Below are positions 43,129 through 51,284 of a stretch of 62,474 nt of DNA, in pieces. The stretch covers positions 1 through 62,474 of the forward strand of contig JAAFIN010000003.1 of the NCBI GenBank assembly GCA_013297825.1, in the 5' to 3' direction. Every line of letters begins with the position of its first letter. Position 1 is the stretch's first letter. A program made the position numbers and the translations under genes. Source of the stretch: Cytophagales bacterium (GTDB lineage: Bacteria; Bacteroidota; Bacteroidia; Cytophagales; Microscillaceae). The notes under the pieces are model-generated. The model saw only the letters and a list, made by a program, of their open reading frames with translations. It was not told where the DNA came from and did no database searches.

Positions 43129-43863
43129 ATGGTAAAAATCATATCTCTTGTAAATCACAAAGGCGGTGTAGGCAAAACCACTTCCGCACTCAATTTAGGC
43201 AAAGCATTAACGCTGTTGGGCAAAAAAGTTTTGCTGATAGACATTGACCCACAGGCAAATCTCACACTTTGTTGTGGCATAGAACAACCTGCTACCAGCA
43301 TTTATGAGGTACTGATGGAAGATGCAGAAATTCCCATTTGCGAGCTTACAGACAAATTGCACCTTCTGCCTTCTGACCTTGTGCTTGCGAGTGCGATTAA
43401 CAAACTTCACACACAAATAGGTGGTTATTTTAAATTGAAAAAAAGCATCAAAACCATTAGCAAAAAATATGATTTTGTGTTGATTGATTGTCCGCCAAGT
43501 TTGGATATTTTGACGATGAACGCTTTTATTGCCTCACAAAATTTATTGATTGTTGTGCAATCACATTACCTTTCTACGGTGGGACTTCAAACGATTTTGG
43601 ACACCATCACCGAAATTAAAGAAAATTTGGATATTGAAATAAATATCTCAGGAATATTGCTCACACAAACCGCTCACACCAACATTAGCAAAGCGGTCAT
43701 TGATACTGTAAAAAATATCTATCAAAATAAAGTTTTTGCAACACACATTCGCCAATCTGTCAAACTTGTGGAAGCATCAGCAGAACACAAAACTATCTTT
43801 GAATATGATGAAAAAAGTTCTGGAGCTGTGGATTATATGGCGTTGGCAAAAGAATTGGTTTAA
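43129..43863 (+). CDS. parA: ParA-family partition ATPase
   Basis: A 244-residue ParA/Soj ATPase. It has the deviant Walker A KGGVGKTT (11-18), Walker A' region LIDIDPQANLTLCCG (40-54) and Walker B FVLIDCPPSLDILT (about 115-128). There is no N-terminal HTH domain, so it is the short (type Ib or chromosomal) class. It is followed on the same strand by parB after a 449-base repeat-filled gap, an unusually large distance. It is more divergent than a typical Bacteroidota chromosomal Soj and may come from an integrated plasmid; without the rest of the genome this cannot be decided. Confidence 0.9.
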   Translation: MVKIISLVNHKGGVGKTTSALNLGKALTLLGKKVLLIDIDPQANLTLCCGIEQPATSIYEVLMEDAEIPICELTDKLHLLPSDLVLASAINKLHTQIGGYFKLKKSIKTISKKYDFVLIDCPPSLDILTMNAFIASQNLLIVVQSHYLSTVGLQTILDTITEIKENLDIEINISGILLTQTAHTNISKAVIDTVKNIYQNKVFATHIRQSVKLVEASAEHKTIFEYDEKSSGAVDYMALAKELV

Positions 43864-44312
43864 AAGTTTAAGGTTCAAAAAGTTCAAGGTTCAAAAAGTT
43901 CAAGGTTTAAGGTTCAAAAAGTTCAAGGTTTAAGGTTCAAAAGTTCAAAATTTAAGGGTTCAAAAGTTCAAAATTTAAGGGTTCAAAAGTTCAAAATATT
44001 TTTTAAATTTTTGAATGTTTATCATTGATTTTTTTATGAAAAATTATTAAAAAGAATCAAAATGTTTTTAATAATTTTTCTTAATTTTTTTTCTTAAAAT
44101 TTTAAATTTTTTAATTTAAAATACCTTAACTTTGAACCTTTAAAATTTGAACTTTTTGAACCTTAAACCTTGAACTTTTTGAACTTTAAACCTTGAACTT
44201 TTTGAGCCTTAAATCTTGAACTTTTTGAACTTTAAACCTTGAACTTTTTGAACCTTAAACCTTGAACTTTTTGAACCTTAAACCTTGAACTTTTTGAACC
44301 TTAAACTTATCT
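43864..44312. repeat. Inverted arrays of a 23-bp unit between parA and parB
   Basis: The right array (44147-44307) is seven exact-length 23-bp units, each TTGAACTTTTTGAACC followed by TTAAACC, with one to three changes per unit, ending 5 bases before the parB ATG. The left array (about 43864-44000) carries the complementary unit (AGTTCAAGGTTTAAGG then TTCAAAA) in five to six less regular copies, starting at the parA stop. A 145-base A/T spacer separates them. The arrays can pair into a large cruciform or RNA stem. Their place suggests a centromere-like (parS/parC) role, but the same words occur at 9749-9832 away from any par gene. Confidence 0.85.
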
Positions 44313-45326
44313 ATGGCAAAAAAATTTAGTGGGCTTGTAAGCCAAATTCAGAAGAATAGTTTTTCAGATATTGAATCCACTCAAAACGAAAAAAAAACAA
44401 AAGAGTTGGTTATTTTGGAGGAATTAAAAGTATTCATTCCGCCACTTACTTTTGAAGAATTGGAACGTTTGGAAGCAAGCATTTTGCAAGATGGTTGCAG
44501 GGACGAACTTGTGGCTTGGGAACGCAATCCACAGGAATATATTTTGGTTGATGGACACAATCGTTATGGTATTTGCAAGAAGCATAATATTCCTTATGCG
44601 GTGCTTGTTCGTCCCTTTGAAGATATGGAAGAAGTGAAGGATTTTATGATAAATAACCAACTCGGAAAGCGTAATGTAACCGAAGAAGTAAAATCCTATT
44701 TTAGAGGCTTGCAGTACAGTAAAATGAAAAAAACTCACGGTGATTCTCAACGTTTTGGACTAAGAGGACAAAATGTCCTCTTAGATAAAAATGCTCAAAA
44801 TAACACAAATATTCAAGATGAATATTTGGATAAAAAATATGAAAATGACCTAAGAGGACAAAATGTCCTCTTAGATAAAAATCTTCAAAATGATACTCAA
44901 AAAGGCGGATTAAAAACTTATGAAAAACTTGCACAAGAACATAAAGTTTCTGTAAAAACTATTCAACGTGATGAAAATTTCGTTCAAAATTTGGATAAAT
45001 TTTCAGGTGAAAATATGCAATTAAAATGGGGAATTTTGAACAAAAATATTTTAATTTCAAAAAGTGATTTAGAAAAAATTGTAAAATTTTCTGATGAAGA
45101 AATTGAAAAAATTAGAGAAGATTTTTTGAATACAAATGAATTAATTTTTCCAAAAAAAGAAACAAATTCTAAACAAAAAAATATCCAAAATTCAAGCAAT
45201 AATTTTGAGAAAATTTTTAATAAAGATTTTAAAAATTTATTAAAAAAATTAGAAAATTCTTTGCTAAAAAATCAAAAAGAAAAAGCAAAAGAAATTATAA
45301 AAGAAATTGAAAATAAATTGCTTTAA
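44313..45326 (+). CDS. ParB-like nuclease-domain protein with two internal DNA palindromes
   Basis: A 337-residue ParB-like protein. Residues about 35-110 are the ParB/Srx fold (PPLTFEELERLEASILQDG, YILVDGHNRYGICKKHNIPY; the GHNR box). An HTH-like segment is around 200-225 (LKTYEKLAQEHKVSVKTIQRD). The C-terminus is a Lys/Asn-rich helix. Between the two domains the phrase LRGQNVLLDKN appears twice, 30 residues apart, because a DNA palindrome is repeated in the gene (44760-44784 and 44850-44874). It differs from standard chromosomal ParB by lacking an obvious dimer domain. With parA next to it, a partition role is likely but not certain. Confidence 0.75.
   Translation: MAKKFSGLVSQIQKNSFSDIESTQNEKKTKELVILEELKVFIPPLTFEELERLEASILQDGCRDELVAWERNPQEYILVDGHNRYGICKKHNIPYAVLVRPFEDMEEVKDFMINNQLGKRNVTEEVKSYFRGLQYSKMKKTHGDSQRFGLRGQNVLLDKNAQNNTNIQDEYLDKKYENDLRGQNVLLDKNLQNDTQKGGLKTYEKLAQEHKVSVKTIQRDENFVQNLDKFSGENMQLKWGILNKNILISKSDLEKIVKFSDEEIEKIREDFLNTNELIFPKKETNSKQKNIQNSSNNFEKIFNKDFKNLLKKLENSLLKNQKEKAKEIIKEIENKLL
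44760..44874. repeat. Two identical 25-base palindromes inside parB
   Basis: CTAAGAGGACA, AAA, TGTCCTCTTAG: 11-bp perfect arms with a 3-base centre, at 44760-44784 and 44850-44874. Similarity of the two copies extends on both sides (preceding GACC/GGAC and following ATAAAAAT), so this is a local duplication about 90 bases apart. Confidence 0.85.
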
Positions 45327-45398
45327 AGTAGTCAGGAATCAGGATTCAGTAGTCAGTAAAAAATGCTGTTAATCTTATTAAAAAAAACTAAAATTTTA

Positions 45399-46409
45399 AT
45401 GAAAAAAATATTACAAAGTTTATTTGCTTACGAAAGTCTTTCGCAAGAGCAAGCACGTGAAATACTGACACAAATGGCACAAGGAAGTTATAACGCTTCG
45501 CAAATATCTGCCTTTATGACCGTTTTTATGATGCGAAATATTACCGTTGAAGAATTGGCAGGATTTCAGCAAGCAATGATTGACTTGTGCATAAAAGTTG
45601 ATTTGGAAGATATGCCCACAATAGATGTGTGCGGAACAGGTGGCGATGGCAAAGACACTTTTAATATTTCTACGTTGTCCGCATTTGTGTTGGCAGGAGC
45701 AGATATAAAAGTGAGCAAACACGGTAATCACGGAGTTTCGTCATTGGCAGGAAGTAGCACCGTTTTGGAATATTTGGGCGTAAAATTTACAAATGATTTA
45801 AGCACGCTTCACCGTTCATTAGAAAGAAGCAATGTGTGTTTTATGCACGCTCCATTATTTCACCCTGCTATGAAAAACGTTGCACCCATTCGCAAGGAAT
45901 TAGGTGTAAAAACATTTTTTAATATGTTGGGCCCAATGGTTAATCCTGCAACGCCTACACATCAGTTAGTAGGCGTATTTAGTTTGGAGTTGGGGCGATT
46001 GTATTATTATTTATATCAACAAAAAAATAAACAAAAAGTAAAAAATTTTATTATATTGCATAGCGTTGATGGGTATGATGAAATTTCATTGACTAATGAA
46101 GTAAAATTTTTTACCAAAAATAAAGGCGAAAAACTTTTAACACCTTTTGATTTAAAATGTGAATATGTTATACCAGAAGAAATTTTTGGTGGAAAAACGA
46201 TAGAAGACGCAGGAAAAATTTTTATGAATATTTTGGAAAATAAAGGAACAATTACACAAAATATGGTACTTTTGGCAAATAGTACCGCAGGCGTACAATG
46301 TTTTTATCCTGAGAAGTCTTGGGAAGAATGTTGGAATATTGCACAAGAAAGCCTTTTGAGTGGAAATGCCCTCAAAAAATTTAATACCTTTTTAAAAGAA
46401 AATCAATAA
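45399..46409 (+). CDS. trpD: Anthranilate phosphoribosyltransferase
   Basis: About 336 residues from the ATG at 45399 (MKKILQSLFAYESLSQEQ); the upstream ATG at 45363 adds 12 residues not found in the family. The enzyme joins PRPP and anthranilate in tryptophan synthesis. All class marks are present: CGTGGDGKDTFNIST (PRPP loop, about 77-91), KHGNHGVSSLAGS (about 105-117), FMHAPLFHPAMKNVAPIRKELGVKTFFN and MLGPMVNPA. No other trp gene is beside it. It stands alone between parB and lon. Confidence 0.93.
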   Translation: MKKILQSLFAYESLSQEQAREILTQMAQGSYNASQISAFMTVFMMRNITVEELAGFQQAMIDLCIKVDLEDMPTIDVCGTGGDGKDTFNISTLSAFVLAGADIKVSKHGNHGVSSLAGSSTVLEYLGVKFTNDLSTLHRSLERSNVCFMHAPLFHPAMKNVAPIRKELGVKTFFNMLGPMVNPATPTHQLVGVFSLELGRLYYYLYQQKNKQKVKNFIILHSVDGYDEISLTNEVKFFTKNKGEKLLTPFDLKCEYVIPEEIFGGKTIEDAGKIFMNILENKGTITQNMVLLANSTAGVQCFYPEKSWEECWNIAQESLLSGNALKKFNTFLKENQ

Positions 46410-46412
46410 AAA

Positions 46413-46504
46413 AAAGCCCCCTAACCCCCAAAGGGGGAATAAAATCCTTTATCACAAAAAGGTAAAAAACGCAAAAACTCCCCCTTCGGGGGTTGGGGGG
46501 CTTC
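46413..46504. repeat. G+C-rich palindromic element between trpD and lon
   Basis: Left AAGCCCCCTAACCCCCAAAG then GGGGAAT; right CTCCCCCTTCGGGGGTTGGG then GGGCTTC. The whole 103-base gap is this element, ending 6 bases before the lon ATG. Confidence 0.8.
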
Positions 46505-46510
46505 TTAATT

Positions 46511-48934
46511 ATGAAAAATGACCAAATAGTAGAAAATATTTTATTTTCAGATGCAGATGATGACAATAACAACATCATTTCAATTCCTTTTGGAATAGAT
46601 GATGATAACAACGATAACAGCGAAATATTGGAAGACCTACCAATATTACCAGCACGCAATACCGTACTTTTTCCTGGTATTGTAATGCCTATTACTGTGG
46701 GCAGGAAAAAATCTATCAAACTCATCAAAAAAGCATACAAAGGCAACAAACTTATAGGCGTTATCACACAACACAACGCAGATGCAGAAGAAACACCTTT
46801 TGAAGAACTTTATAAAGTAGGAACATTAGCCCAAATAATGAAAATATTTACAATGCCTGATGGCAATATCAATATTATCATTCAAGGAAAAAAACGCATT
46901 AAAGTAGAAAAATTTACGTCAGAAGAACCTTATATCTGTGCAACTGTAAAAACCCTTACCGAAAATTTCCCAAAGAAAACCAAGCAAGCAAAAGCCTTAA
47001 TGTCTTCTGTCAAAGATTCTGCATTTAAGATTATGGAACTCAATCCTGATATTCCAAGAGATGCAAAAATCGTGATAGAAGGTATGGAAAATTTATCATT
47101 TCTTACGCATTTTCTTTGTTCTAATCTTAATGTAGAATCTTCCAAAAAACAAACACTTTTGGAAAGTGATGAGGCAGTAGATAGAATTACACAACTATTG
47201 GAATTTATGAATGAAGAAATCCAACATCTTCAAATCAAACAAGAAATTCATAGCAAAGTCCATTCAGATATTGACCAACAACAAAGAGATTTTTTTCTAA
47301 GACAACAAATAAAAATCATTCAAGATGAACTAAATGGAGGACACGAAAATAACGAAATGGAGCTTGATACACTCCGCAAAAAAGCACAAAACAAAAAATG
47401 GAGCGAAAAACTTGCACAATATTGCCAAAAAGAAATTAGCAAAATTAGCAAGATGAATCCTGCATCTGCAGAATATCCTGTTTCGTTGAATTATTTAGAA
47501 TTTTTGCTTGACCTTCCTTGGAACGAATACACCAAAGATAACCACGACCTCAAAAATGCCCAAAAAATACTTGATAAAGACCATTATGGACTTGAAAAGG
47601 TAAAAGAACGCATTATTGAATATCTTGCTGTCTTAAAACTTAAAAACAACCTAAAAAGCCCTATTCTTTGCCTTTATGGGCCTCCTGGCGTTGGAAAAAC
47701 CTCTTTGGGCAAATCCATTGCAAAAGCACTTAATCGCAATTATATTCGTATGGCTCTTGGTGGCGTACACGACGAAAGCGAAATAAGAGGACACCGCAAA
47801 ACATACGTAGGAGCAATGGCAGGAAAAATATTGCAAAACATCAAAAAATCGCAGTCCTCTAACCCTGTTTTTATTCTTGATGAAATAGACAAAGTTTCTG
47901 CTGATATGCGTGCAGGCGACCCTGCATCTGCATTATTGGAGGTATTAGACCCTGAACAAAATAATAGTTTTTCGGACAATTATCTTGACCTTGAATACGA
48001 TTTATCGCAGGTGCTTTTTATTGCAACTGCTAATAATCTTGACACTATCCACCCTGCTTTGCGTGATAGAATGGAAATCATTGAAATATCAGGTTATACA
48101 CAAGAGGAAAAAGTCCAAATTGCCAAAAAACATATTATTCCAGAACAACGTACTGAACACGGTTTGCAAGCAAAAGATTTGAAATTTGAAGATGGTGCGA
48201 TTGTAAAAATCATTGCGGATTACACACGTGAGTCAGGTGTGCGTAGCCTCAAAAGGCAGATTGGGGCGGTTTGCAGAAAAATTGCCAAAGCCATCGCAAC
48301 CGAAGAAAATTATACCAAAACCATTAACGAAAAAGAAGTTTCTAAACTCTTAGGAACTGAAATTTTTGACAAAGAAATTGCAGAAAATGACAATCAAATT
48401 GGTATCGTAACAGGGCTTGCTTGGACAAGTGTAGGCGGTGAAATTCTTTTTATAGAAGCAAGTCTTTCGCAAGGCAAAGGAAGGCTCACACTCTCAGGAC
48501 AATTAGGTGATGTAATGAAAGAATCTGCTCAAACTGCGTTGTCTTTCTTAAAAAGCATTGCTCACGATTTGGAGATTGATTACAAAAAATTTGAAGAATG
48601 TGATTTGCATATTCACGTACCTGCTGGTGCTGTGCCAAAAGATGGCCCTTCTGCTGGTATTACAATGCTTACCGCTTTGACTTCTGTATTTGCCAATAAA
48701 AAAGTAAAATCACATATCGCAATGACAGGCGAGATTACGCTTAGAGGGCGTGTGTTGCCTGTGGGTGGCATCAAAGAAAAAATACTTTCTGCCAAAAGAG
48801 CAGGCATTAAAGAAATTATTTTGTGTGAAAAAAACAAAAGGGATTTGGACGAAATACCAAAAAACTACATTGAAGATATTAAATTTCATTTTGTGAAACA
48901 AGCAGAAGAAGTATTGAAGATTGTGTTGGAGTAA
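46511..48934 (+). CDS. lon: ATP-dependent Lon protease
   Basis: About 807 residues from the ATG at 46511 (MKNDQIVENIL); an upstream TTG at 46493 is inside the palindromic element. Domains in order: N-terminal LON domain (LPILPARNTVLFPGIVMPI, about 38-240), helical linker with FLRQQIKIIQDEL, AAA+ module with Walker A GPPGVGKTS (about 390), Walker B FILDEIDKV, and the C-terminal Ser-Lys protease with KDGPSAGITM (Ser about 714) and GGIKEKILSAKRAG (Lys about 754). It degrades damaged and regulatory proteins in the cytoplasm. The last 39 bases of the gene are partly repeated at 53255-53293. Confidence 0.97.
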   Translation: MKNDQIVENILFSDADDDNNNIISIPFGIDDDNNDNSEILEDLPILPARNTVLFPGIVMPITVGRKKSIKLIKKAYKGNKLIGVITQHNADAEETPFEELYKVGTLAQIMKIFTMPDGNINIIIQGKKRIKVEKFTSEEPYICATVKTLTENFPKKTKQAKALMSSVKDSAFKIMELNPDIPRDAKIVIEGMENLSFLTHFLCSNLNVESSKKQTLLESDEAVDRITQLLEFMNEEIQHLQIKQEIHSKVHSDIDQQQRDFFLRQQIKIIQDELNGGHENNEMELDTLRKKAQNKKWSEKLAQYCQKEISKISKMNPASAEYPVSLNYLEFLLDLPWNEYTKDNHDLKNAQKILDKDHYGLEKVKERIIEYLAVLKLKNNLKSPILCLYGPPGVGKTSLGKSIAKALNRNYIRMALGGVHDESEIRGHRKTYVGAMAGKILQNIKKSQSSNPVFILDEIDKVSADMRAGDPASALLEVLDPEQNNSFSDNYLDLEYDLSQVLFIATANNLDTIHPALRDRMEIIEISGYTQEEKVQIAKKHIIPEQRTEHGLQAKDLKFEDGAIVKIIADYTRESGVRSLKRQIGAVCRKIAKAIATEENYTKTINEKEVSKLLGTEIFDKEIAENDNQIGIVTGLAWTSVGGEILFIEASLSQGKGRLTLSGQLGDVMKESAQTALSFLKSIAHDLEIDYKKFEECDLHIHVPAGAVPKDGPSAGITMLTALTSVFANKKVKSHIAMTGEITLRGRVLPVGGIKEKILSAKRAGIKEIILCEKNKRDLDEIPKNYIEDIKFHFVKQAEEVLKIVLE

Positions 48935-48983
48935 GTTTTTAAGGTTTTCAGGAATCAGGTGTCAGGAAACAACCAAATACAAT

Positions 48984-49020
48984 AAAAAAGCCCTTTTCAG
49001 TAGTGAAAAGGGTTTTTTTT
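48984..49020 (+). terminator. lon terminator
   Basis: AAAAAAGCCCTTTTC pairs with GAAAAGGGTTTTTTTT (one G:T) around AGTAGT, about 50 bases after the lon stop. Very similar hairpins are at 53336-53370, 54168-54203 and 55037-55077. Confidence 0.85.
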
Positions 49021-49029
49021 GAAAATTTT

Positions 49030-49062
49030 AACTTTTGGAGGGTTTCAAACCCTCCAAAAGTT
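49030..49062. repeat. 33-base palindrome, GGAGGG variant
   Basis: AACTTTTGGAGGGTTT, C, then the exact complement. Same design as 4129-4161 (16-base arms ending in TTT, one-base centre), different sequence. Confidence 0.75.
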
Positions 49063-49195
49063 TTACTGATAATAAAAAAAACATTTTTTTGCAAAATAAA
49101 ACGGTTTTTTGTTTTTAAAATTTGGTTACAAAGTCCAATCTTCATCTTACTAAACACCATAAAATTTGTATAAATTTTTATATCAAAATAAAAAA

Positions 49196-49555
49196 CTAAT
49201 TTTCATTATCCATTTCATCTTGTATGTCATCTATGAGGCTTTCTATGATGTGGTCAGGGAGATTTTCCAATTCTGATTTATCATAAATAGACAACAAAAA
49301 AACACGATAAAATTCATCAGCCATAAGTTCCACATAATAGGAAATAATACGCAATCCACCACTTTTGCCTTTTCCTTTGCTTGCCACTGCAAGCCTATTT
49401 TTGTAGGTATTTTCTTTGATTAAAGTACCAATATACAAATTATTACGCAATTCTTCTGTAAAATCTAATAATTCATTTTTGAGTGAAACGTATTTTTTGA
49501 GCAATGGTTTCGCTTCTCGCTGAAAATTTTTGGTGGGTATTACTTCAATAGTCAT
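49196..49555 (-). CDS. RelE/ParE-type toxin
   Basis: A 119-residue protein with the RelE-fold layout: IPTKNFQREAKPLLKKYVSL (helices 1-2), NNLYIGTLIKENTYKNRLAVASKGKGKSGGLRIISYYVEL (beta sheet with basic residues), YRVFLLSIYDKSELENL, and an acidic C-terminal helix. The end resembles the RelE subfamily with an IYDK-[SA]-[ED] strand. It would cut mRNA at the ribosome or act on gyrase; which one is not clear. Its start overlaps the upstream antitoxin by 11 bases, typical of a TA pair. Confidence 0.8.
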   Translation of the reverse strand: MTIEVIPTKNFQREAKPLLKKYVSLKNELLDFTEELRNNLYIGTLIKENTYKNRLAVASKGKGKSGGLRIISYYVELMADEFYRVFLLSIYDKSELENLPDHIIESLIDDIQDEMDNEN

Positions 49556-49757
49556 TCAGAAAATCCTCCATTGTGATATAACTTTGTTTGCCTGCTTGAA
49601 TGGCTTTTACTTCTTCAAAAGCATTTTTTAGACCTGCACGTAAAGTGGTTATTTTTTCTATTTTTTGATATTCTTTTAAGAATTTATCCCATTCTTCTAA
49701 AGAAATAAAAAACCCTTGTTGTTGTTGATATGTGATTTGTGAGGTTTTAGGAAGCAT
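49545..49757 (-). CDS. Antitoxin of the RelE-type pair
   Basis: A 70-residue, acidic-basic mixed protein (MLPKTSQITYQQQQGFF ... ITMEDFLNDY). The C-terminal half is helical, with ENLA-like AFEEVKAIQAGKQ typical of toxin-wrapping tails. It lacks an obvious HTH. The start codon follows directly on a duplicated DNA segment (49755-49928) that contains the 3' end of the XRE gene. Confidence 0.75.
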   Translation of the reverse strand: MLPKTSQITYQQQQGFFISLEEWDKFLKEYQKIEKITTLRAGLKNAFEEVKAIQAGKQSYITMEDFLNDY

Positions 49758-49928
49758 ATTTTTAATTCGTTTTTTATTTTTTCAAACGCACAATAATCAT
49801 TTTTATTGTGCTAATTTCTCTATGGTTTTGTGTAGATTTTCTGCTTGTTTTTCTAAACTTTCTATGCGTTTGTCTTTCTCTAAAATCAATCTTTCGTATA
49901 ATTTCTCTGCGGAATGAATGGTAAAATT
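49755..49928 (-). pseudogene. Duplicated 3' end of the XRE regulator gene (copy A)
   Basis: About 174 bases that match 50564-50738 with few changes. They comprise the last 42 or so codons of the XRE gene (HSAEKLYERLILEKDKR ... TIEKLAQ, stop) plus the 45-base leader that ends in the ATG of the following antitoxin. In this copy the 5' part of the gene is missing and the segment begins exactly at the vapC stop. It cannot make a regulator. Confidence 0.85.
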
Positions 49929-50323
49929 TACAAAGTCCAATCTTCAAGTTTGATATTTTGTATGCGTTCAAAATGTTTTACATTGTTGGTAACCAAAATA
50001 AAGTCATTTTCTATGGCACTTACACCAATCAATAAATCAAAATCATCAATTCGTGTTCCTAATTTTTCCAATCGCACTTTTTCTTTTGCATAAAGGTCTA
50101 AATTTGGATAAATAGGCAAAATATTTCCAATTTTTAACAGAAAATTATTGACAATTTCAGCGTGATGAATCGGATTATTACTTTTTTCAGCACCATATTT
50201 TAGTTCTGCAACTGTGATTTCAGAGATAAAACAATTTTCAATACCAATTTTTTTTATTTTGTCTGCTATTTCATATTTTCCCCTAAATAAAAATACGATA
50301 ATACTTGTGTCTAAGACGTACAT
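49928..50323 (-). CDS. VapC-type PIN-domain toxin
   Basis: A 131-residue PIN ribonuclease: LDTSIIVFLFRG (Asp5), SEITVAELKYGAEKS (Glu40), DDFDLLIGVSAI (Asp94/Asp96) and VTNNVKHFERI. This matches the VapC family, which cuts tRNA or rRNA. Its antitoxin gene lies 6 bases upstream. The stop codon falls at the junction with the duplicated XRE segment, so the pair is exactly framed by the two copies of that segment. Confidence 0.9.
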   Translation of the reverse strand: MYVLDTSIIVFLFRGKYEIADKIKKIGIENCFISEITVAELKYGAEKSNNPIHHAEIVNNFLLKIGNILPIYPNLDLYAKEKVRLEKLGTRIDDFDLLIGVSAIENDFILVTNNVKHFERIQNIKLEDWTL

Positions 50324-50329
50324 ATTTAT

Positions 50330-50566
50330 TTAAAATGATTCTATGTTTCGTGTAAAATTTCGTGCTTCTCGCAACATATTAATCATATCTTCTGCACTTT
50401 GTTTATCTTGCCAAACACCATAGAAATCGTGTATATTTTTTTGCTTTGGTTGATTATTTTGTGCAATATCAGTTAATAATTTTTCTGCAAGAGCTTTTTT
50501 TTGTGTGATACTCAAATGTTGAAGCATCAAAAAATAATTTTCTGTAATTTGTGATTGTGTTTGCAT
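50330..50566 (-). CDS. VapB-like antitoxin
   Basis: A 78-residue protein (TQSQITENYFLMLQHLSITQ, AEKLLTDIAQNN, DFYGVWQDKQSAEDMINML), helical. The DFYGVWQD region with the following acidic-aromatic end resembles VapB antitoxins that pair with PIN toxins in Bacteroidota and cyanobacteria. It starts 46 bases after the XRE stop, so the three genes probably form one transcript. Confidence 0.75.
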   Translation of the reverse strand: MQTQSQITENYFLMLQHLSITQKKALAEKLLTDIAQNNQPKQKNIHDFYGVWQDKQSAEDMINMLREARNFTRNIESF

Positions 50567-50738
50567 ATTTTTAATTCGTTTTTTATGTTTTCAAACGCAC
50601 AATAAACATTTTTATTGTGCTAATTTTTCTATGGTTTTATGTAGATTTTCTACTTGTTTTTCTAAACTTTCTATGCGTTTGTCTTTCTCTAAAATCAATC
50701 TTTCATATAATTTTTCTGCAGAATGAATGGTAAAATTA
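50564..50738. repeat. XRE 3' end and leader, copy B (direct repeat)
   Basis: The intact partner of copy A at 49755-49928: last 42 codons of the XRE gene, its stop, and the leader of the VapB gene. The two copies are in the same orientation, 810 bases apart, and enclose vapB-vapC. Confidence 0.85.
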
Positions 50739-51004
50739 CTACAATTAAATGAGTTATTTCCTTCTGCTTTGCAATTATTAAATACTAATTTTTCATTAAA
50801 TCCTACTAATTGACTTGTGTTTATTTCTAAAATTTCTGCGATTTGTTGGAGTTCTGTAAATGAAATATCTCTTGTTCTGCTATTTTCTATGTCTTGGTAA
50901 GTTCTTAATTTGATACCATTGAGTTTATCCGCCATTTGTTCCTGTGTGTAACCTTTGAGTTCTCTTAATTTCTTGATATTTTCTTTGAGTGCTAATAATT
51001 CCAT
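50612..51004 (-). CDS. XRE-family HTH transcriptional regulator
   Basis: A 130-residue protein. Residues 5-65 form an XRE HTH (LKENIKKLRELKGYTQEQMADKL, RTYQDIENSRTRDISFTELQQIAEIL, INTSQLVGF). A linker with NCKAEGNNSFNCSN follows. Residues 93-130 are a coiled coil (LYERLILEKDKRIESLEKQVE) that likely dimerises it. It is upstream of vapB-vapC and probably autoregulates the operon; a perfect inverted repeat AGAAACT-TG-AGTTTCT is at 51186-51201. Confidence 0.9.
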   Translation of the reverse strand: MELLALKENIKKLRELKGYTQEQMADKLNGIKLRTYQDIENSRTRDISFTELQQIAEILEINTSQLVGFNEKLVFNNCKAEGNNSFNCSNFTIHSAEKLYERLILEKDKRIESLEKQVENLHKTIEKLAQ

Positions 51005-51127
51005 AATTTTTTAATTTTTGCGGATAATGTGCAGGTTTTCTGCGTGTAATGTGTGGATATTTTGTAACTTTTTAGGTGGTTTTTCTCGTTTATATTTTGT
51101 GCTTTAAACTGATGTTCAAACGAAGTA

Positions 51128-51201
51128 CAAAAATATAAAAAAAACTAATACATTCTTTTTTTTCTTTGGAAATCAGAAAGAAATTAGAAACTTGAGTTTC
51201 T
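51128..51201 (-). promoter_or_regulatory. -7 box and candidate operator upstream of the XRE gene
   Basis: On the minus strand TATTTTTG (51135-51128) fits TAnnTTTG. Upstream at 51186-51201 is the 16-base inverted repeat AGAAACT TG AGTTTCT. The gap also contains the TTTG/GCGTAC words that could start the TPR operon on the plus strand. Confidence 0.35.
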
Positions 51202-51284
51202 GTTTTTATTCAGAAAAAAATAAAAGAACTTTGTACGCAAACAAATAAATAATTTTCTTAAAATCAAAAAAAATCTCTTAGATT

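Noticed and set aside
43129-45326. Chromosome origin region because of parA-parB
   Set aside because: No dnaA, gidA/mnmG or DnaA-box cluster is near, and both proteins look like plasmid or accessory types, so I do not call it oriC.
46493-46510. Earlier lon start inside the palindromic element
   Set aside because: It would use a TTG in the repeat and add six residues foreign to Lon; ATG 46511 is better.
49774-49971. 65-residue minus-strand frame covering the duplicated XRE end
   Set aside because: It is in a different frame from the XRE tail and overlaps the vapC stop; it reflects the duplicated segment and is not a gene.
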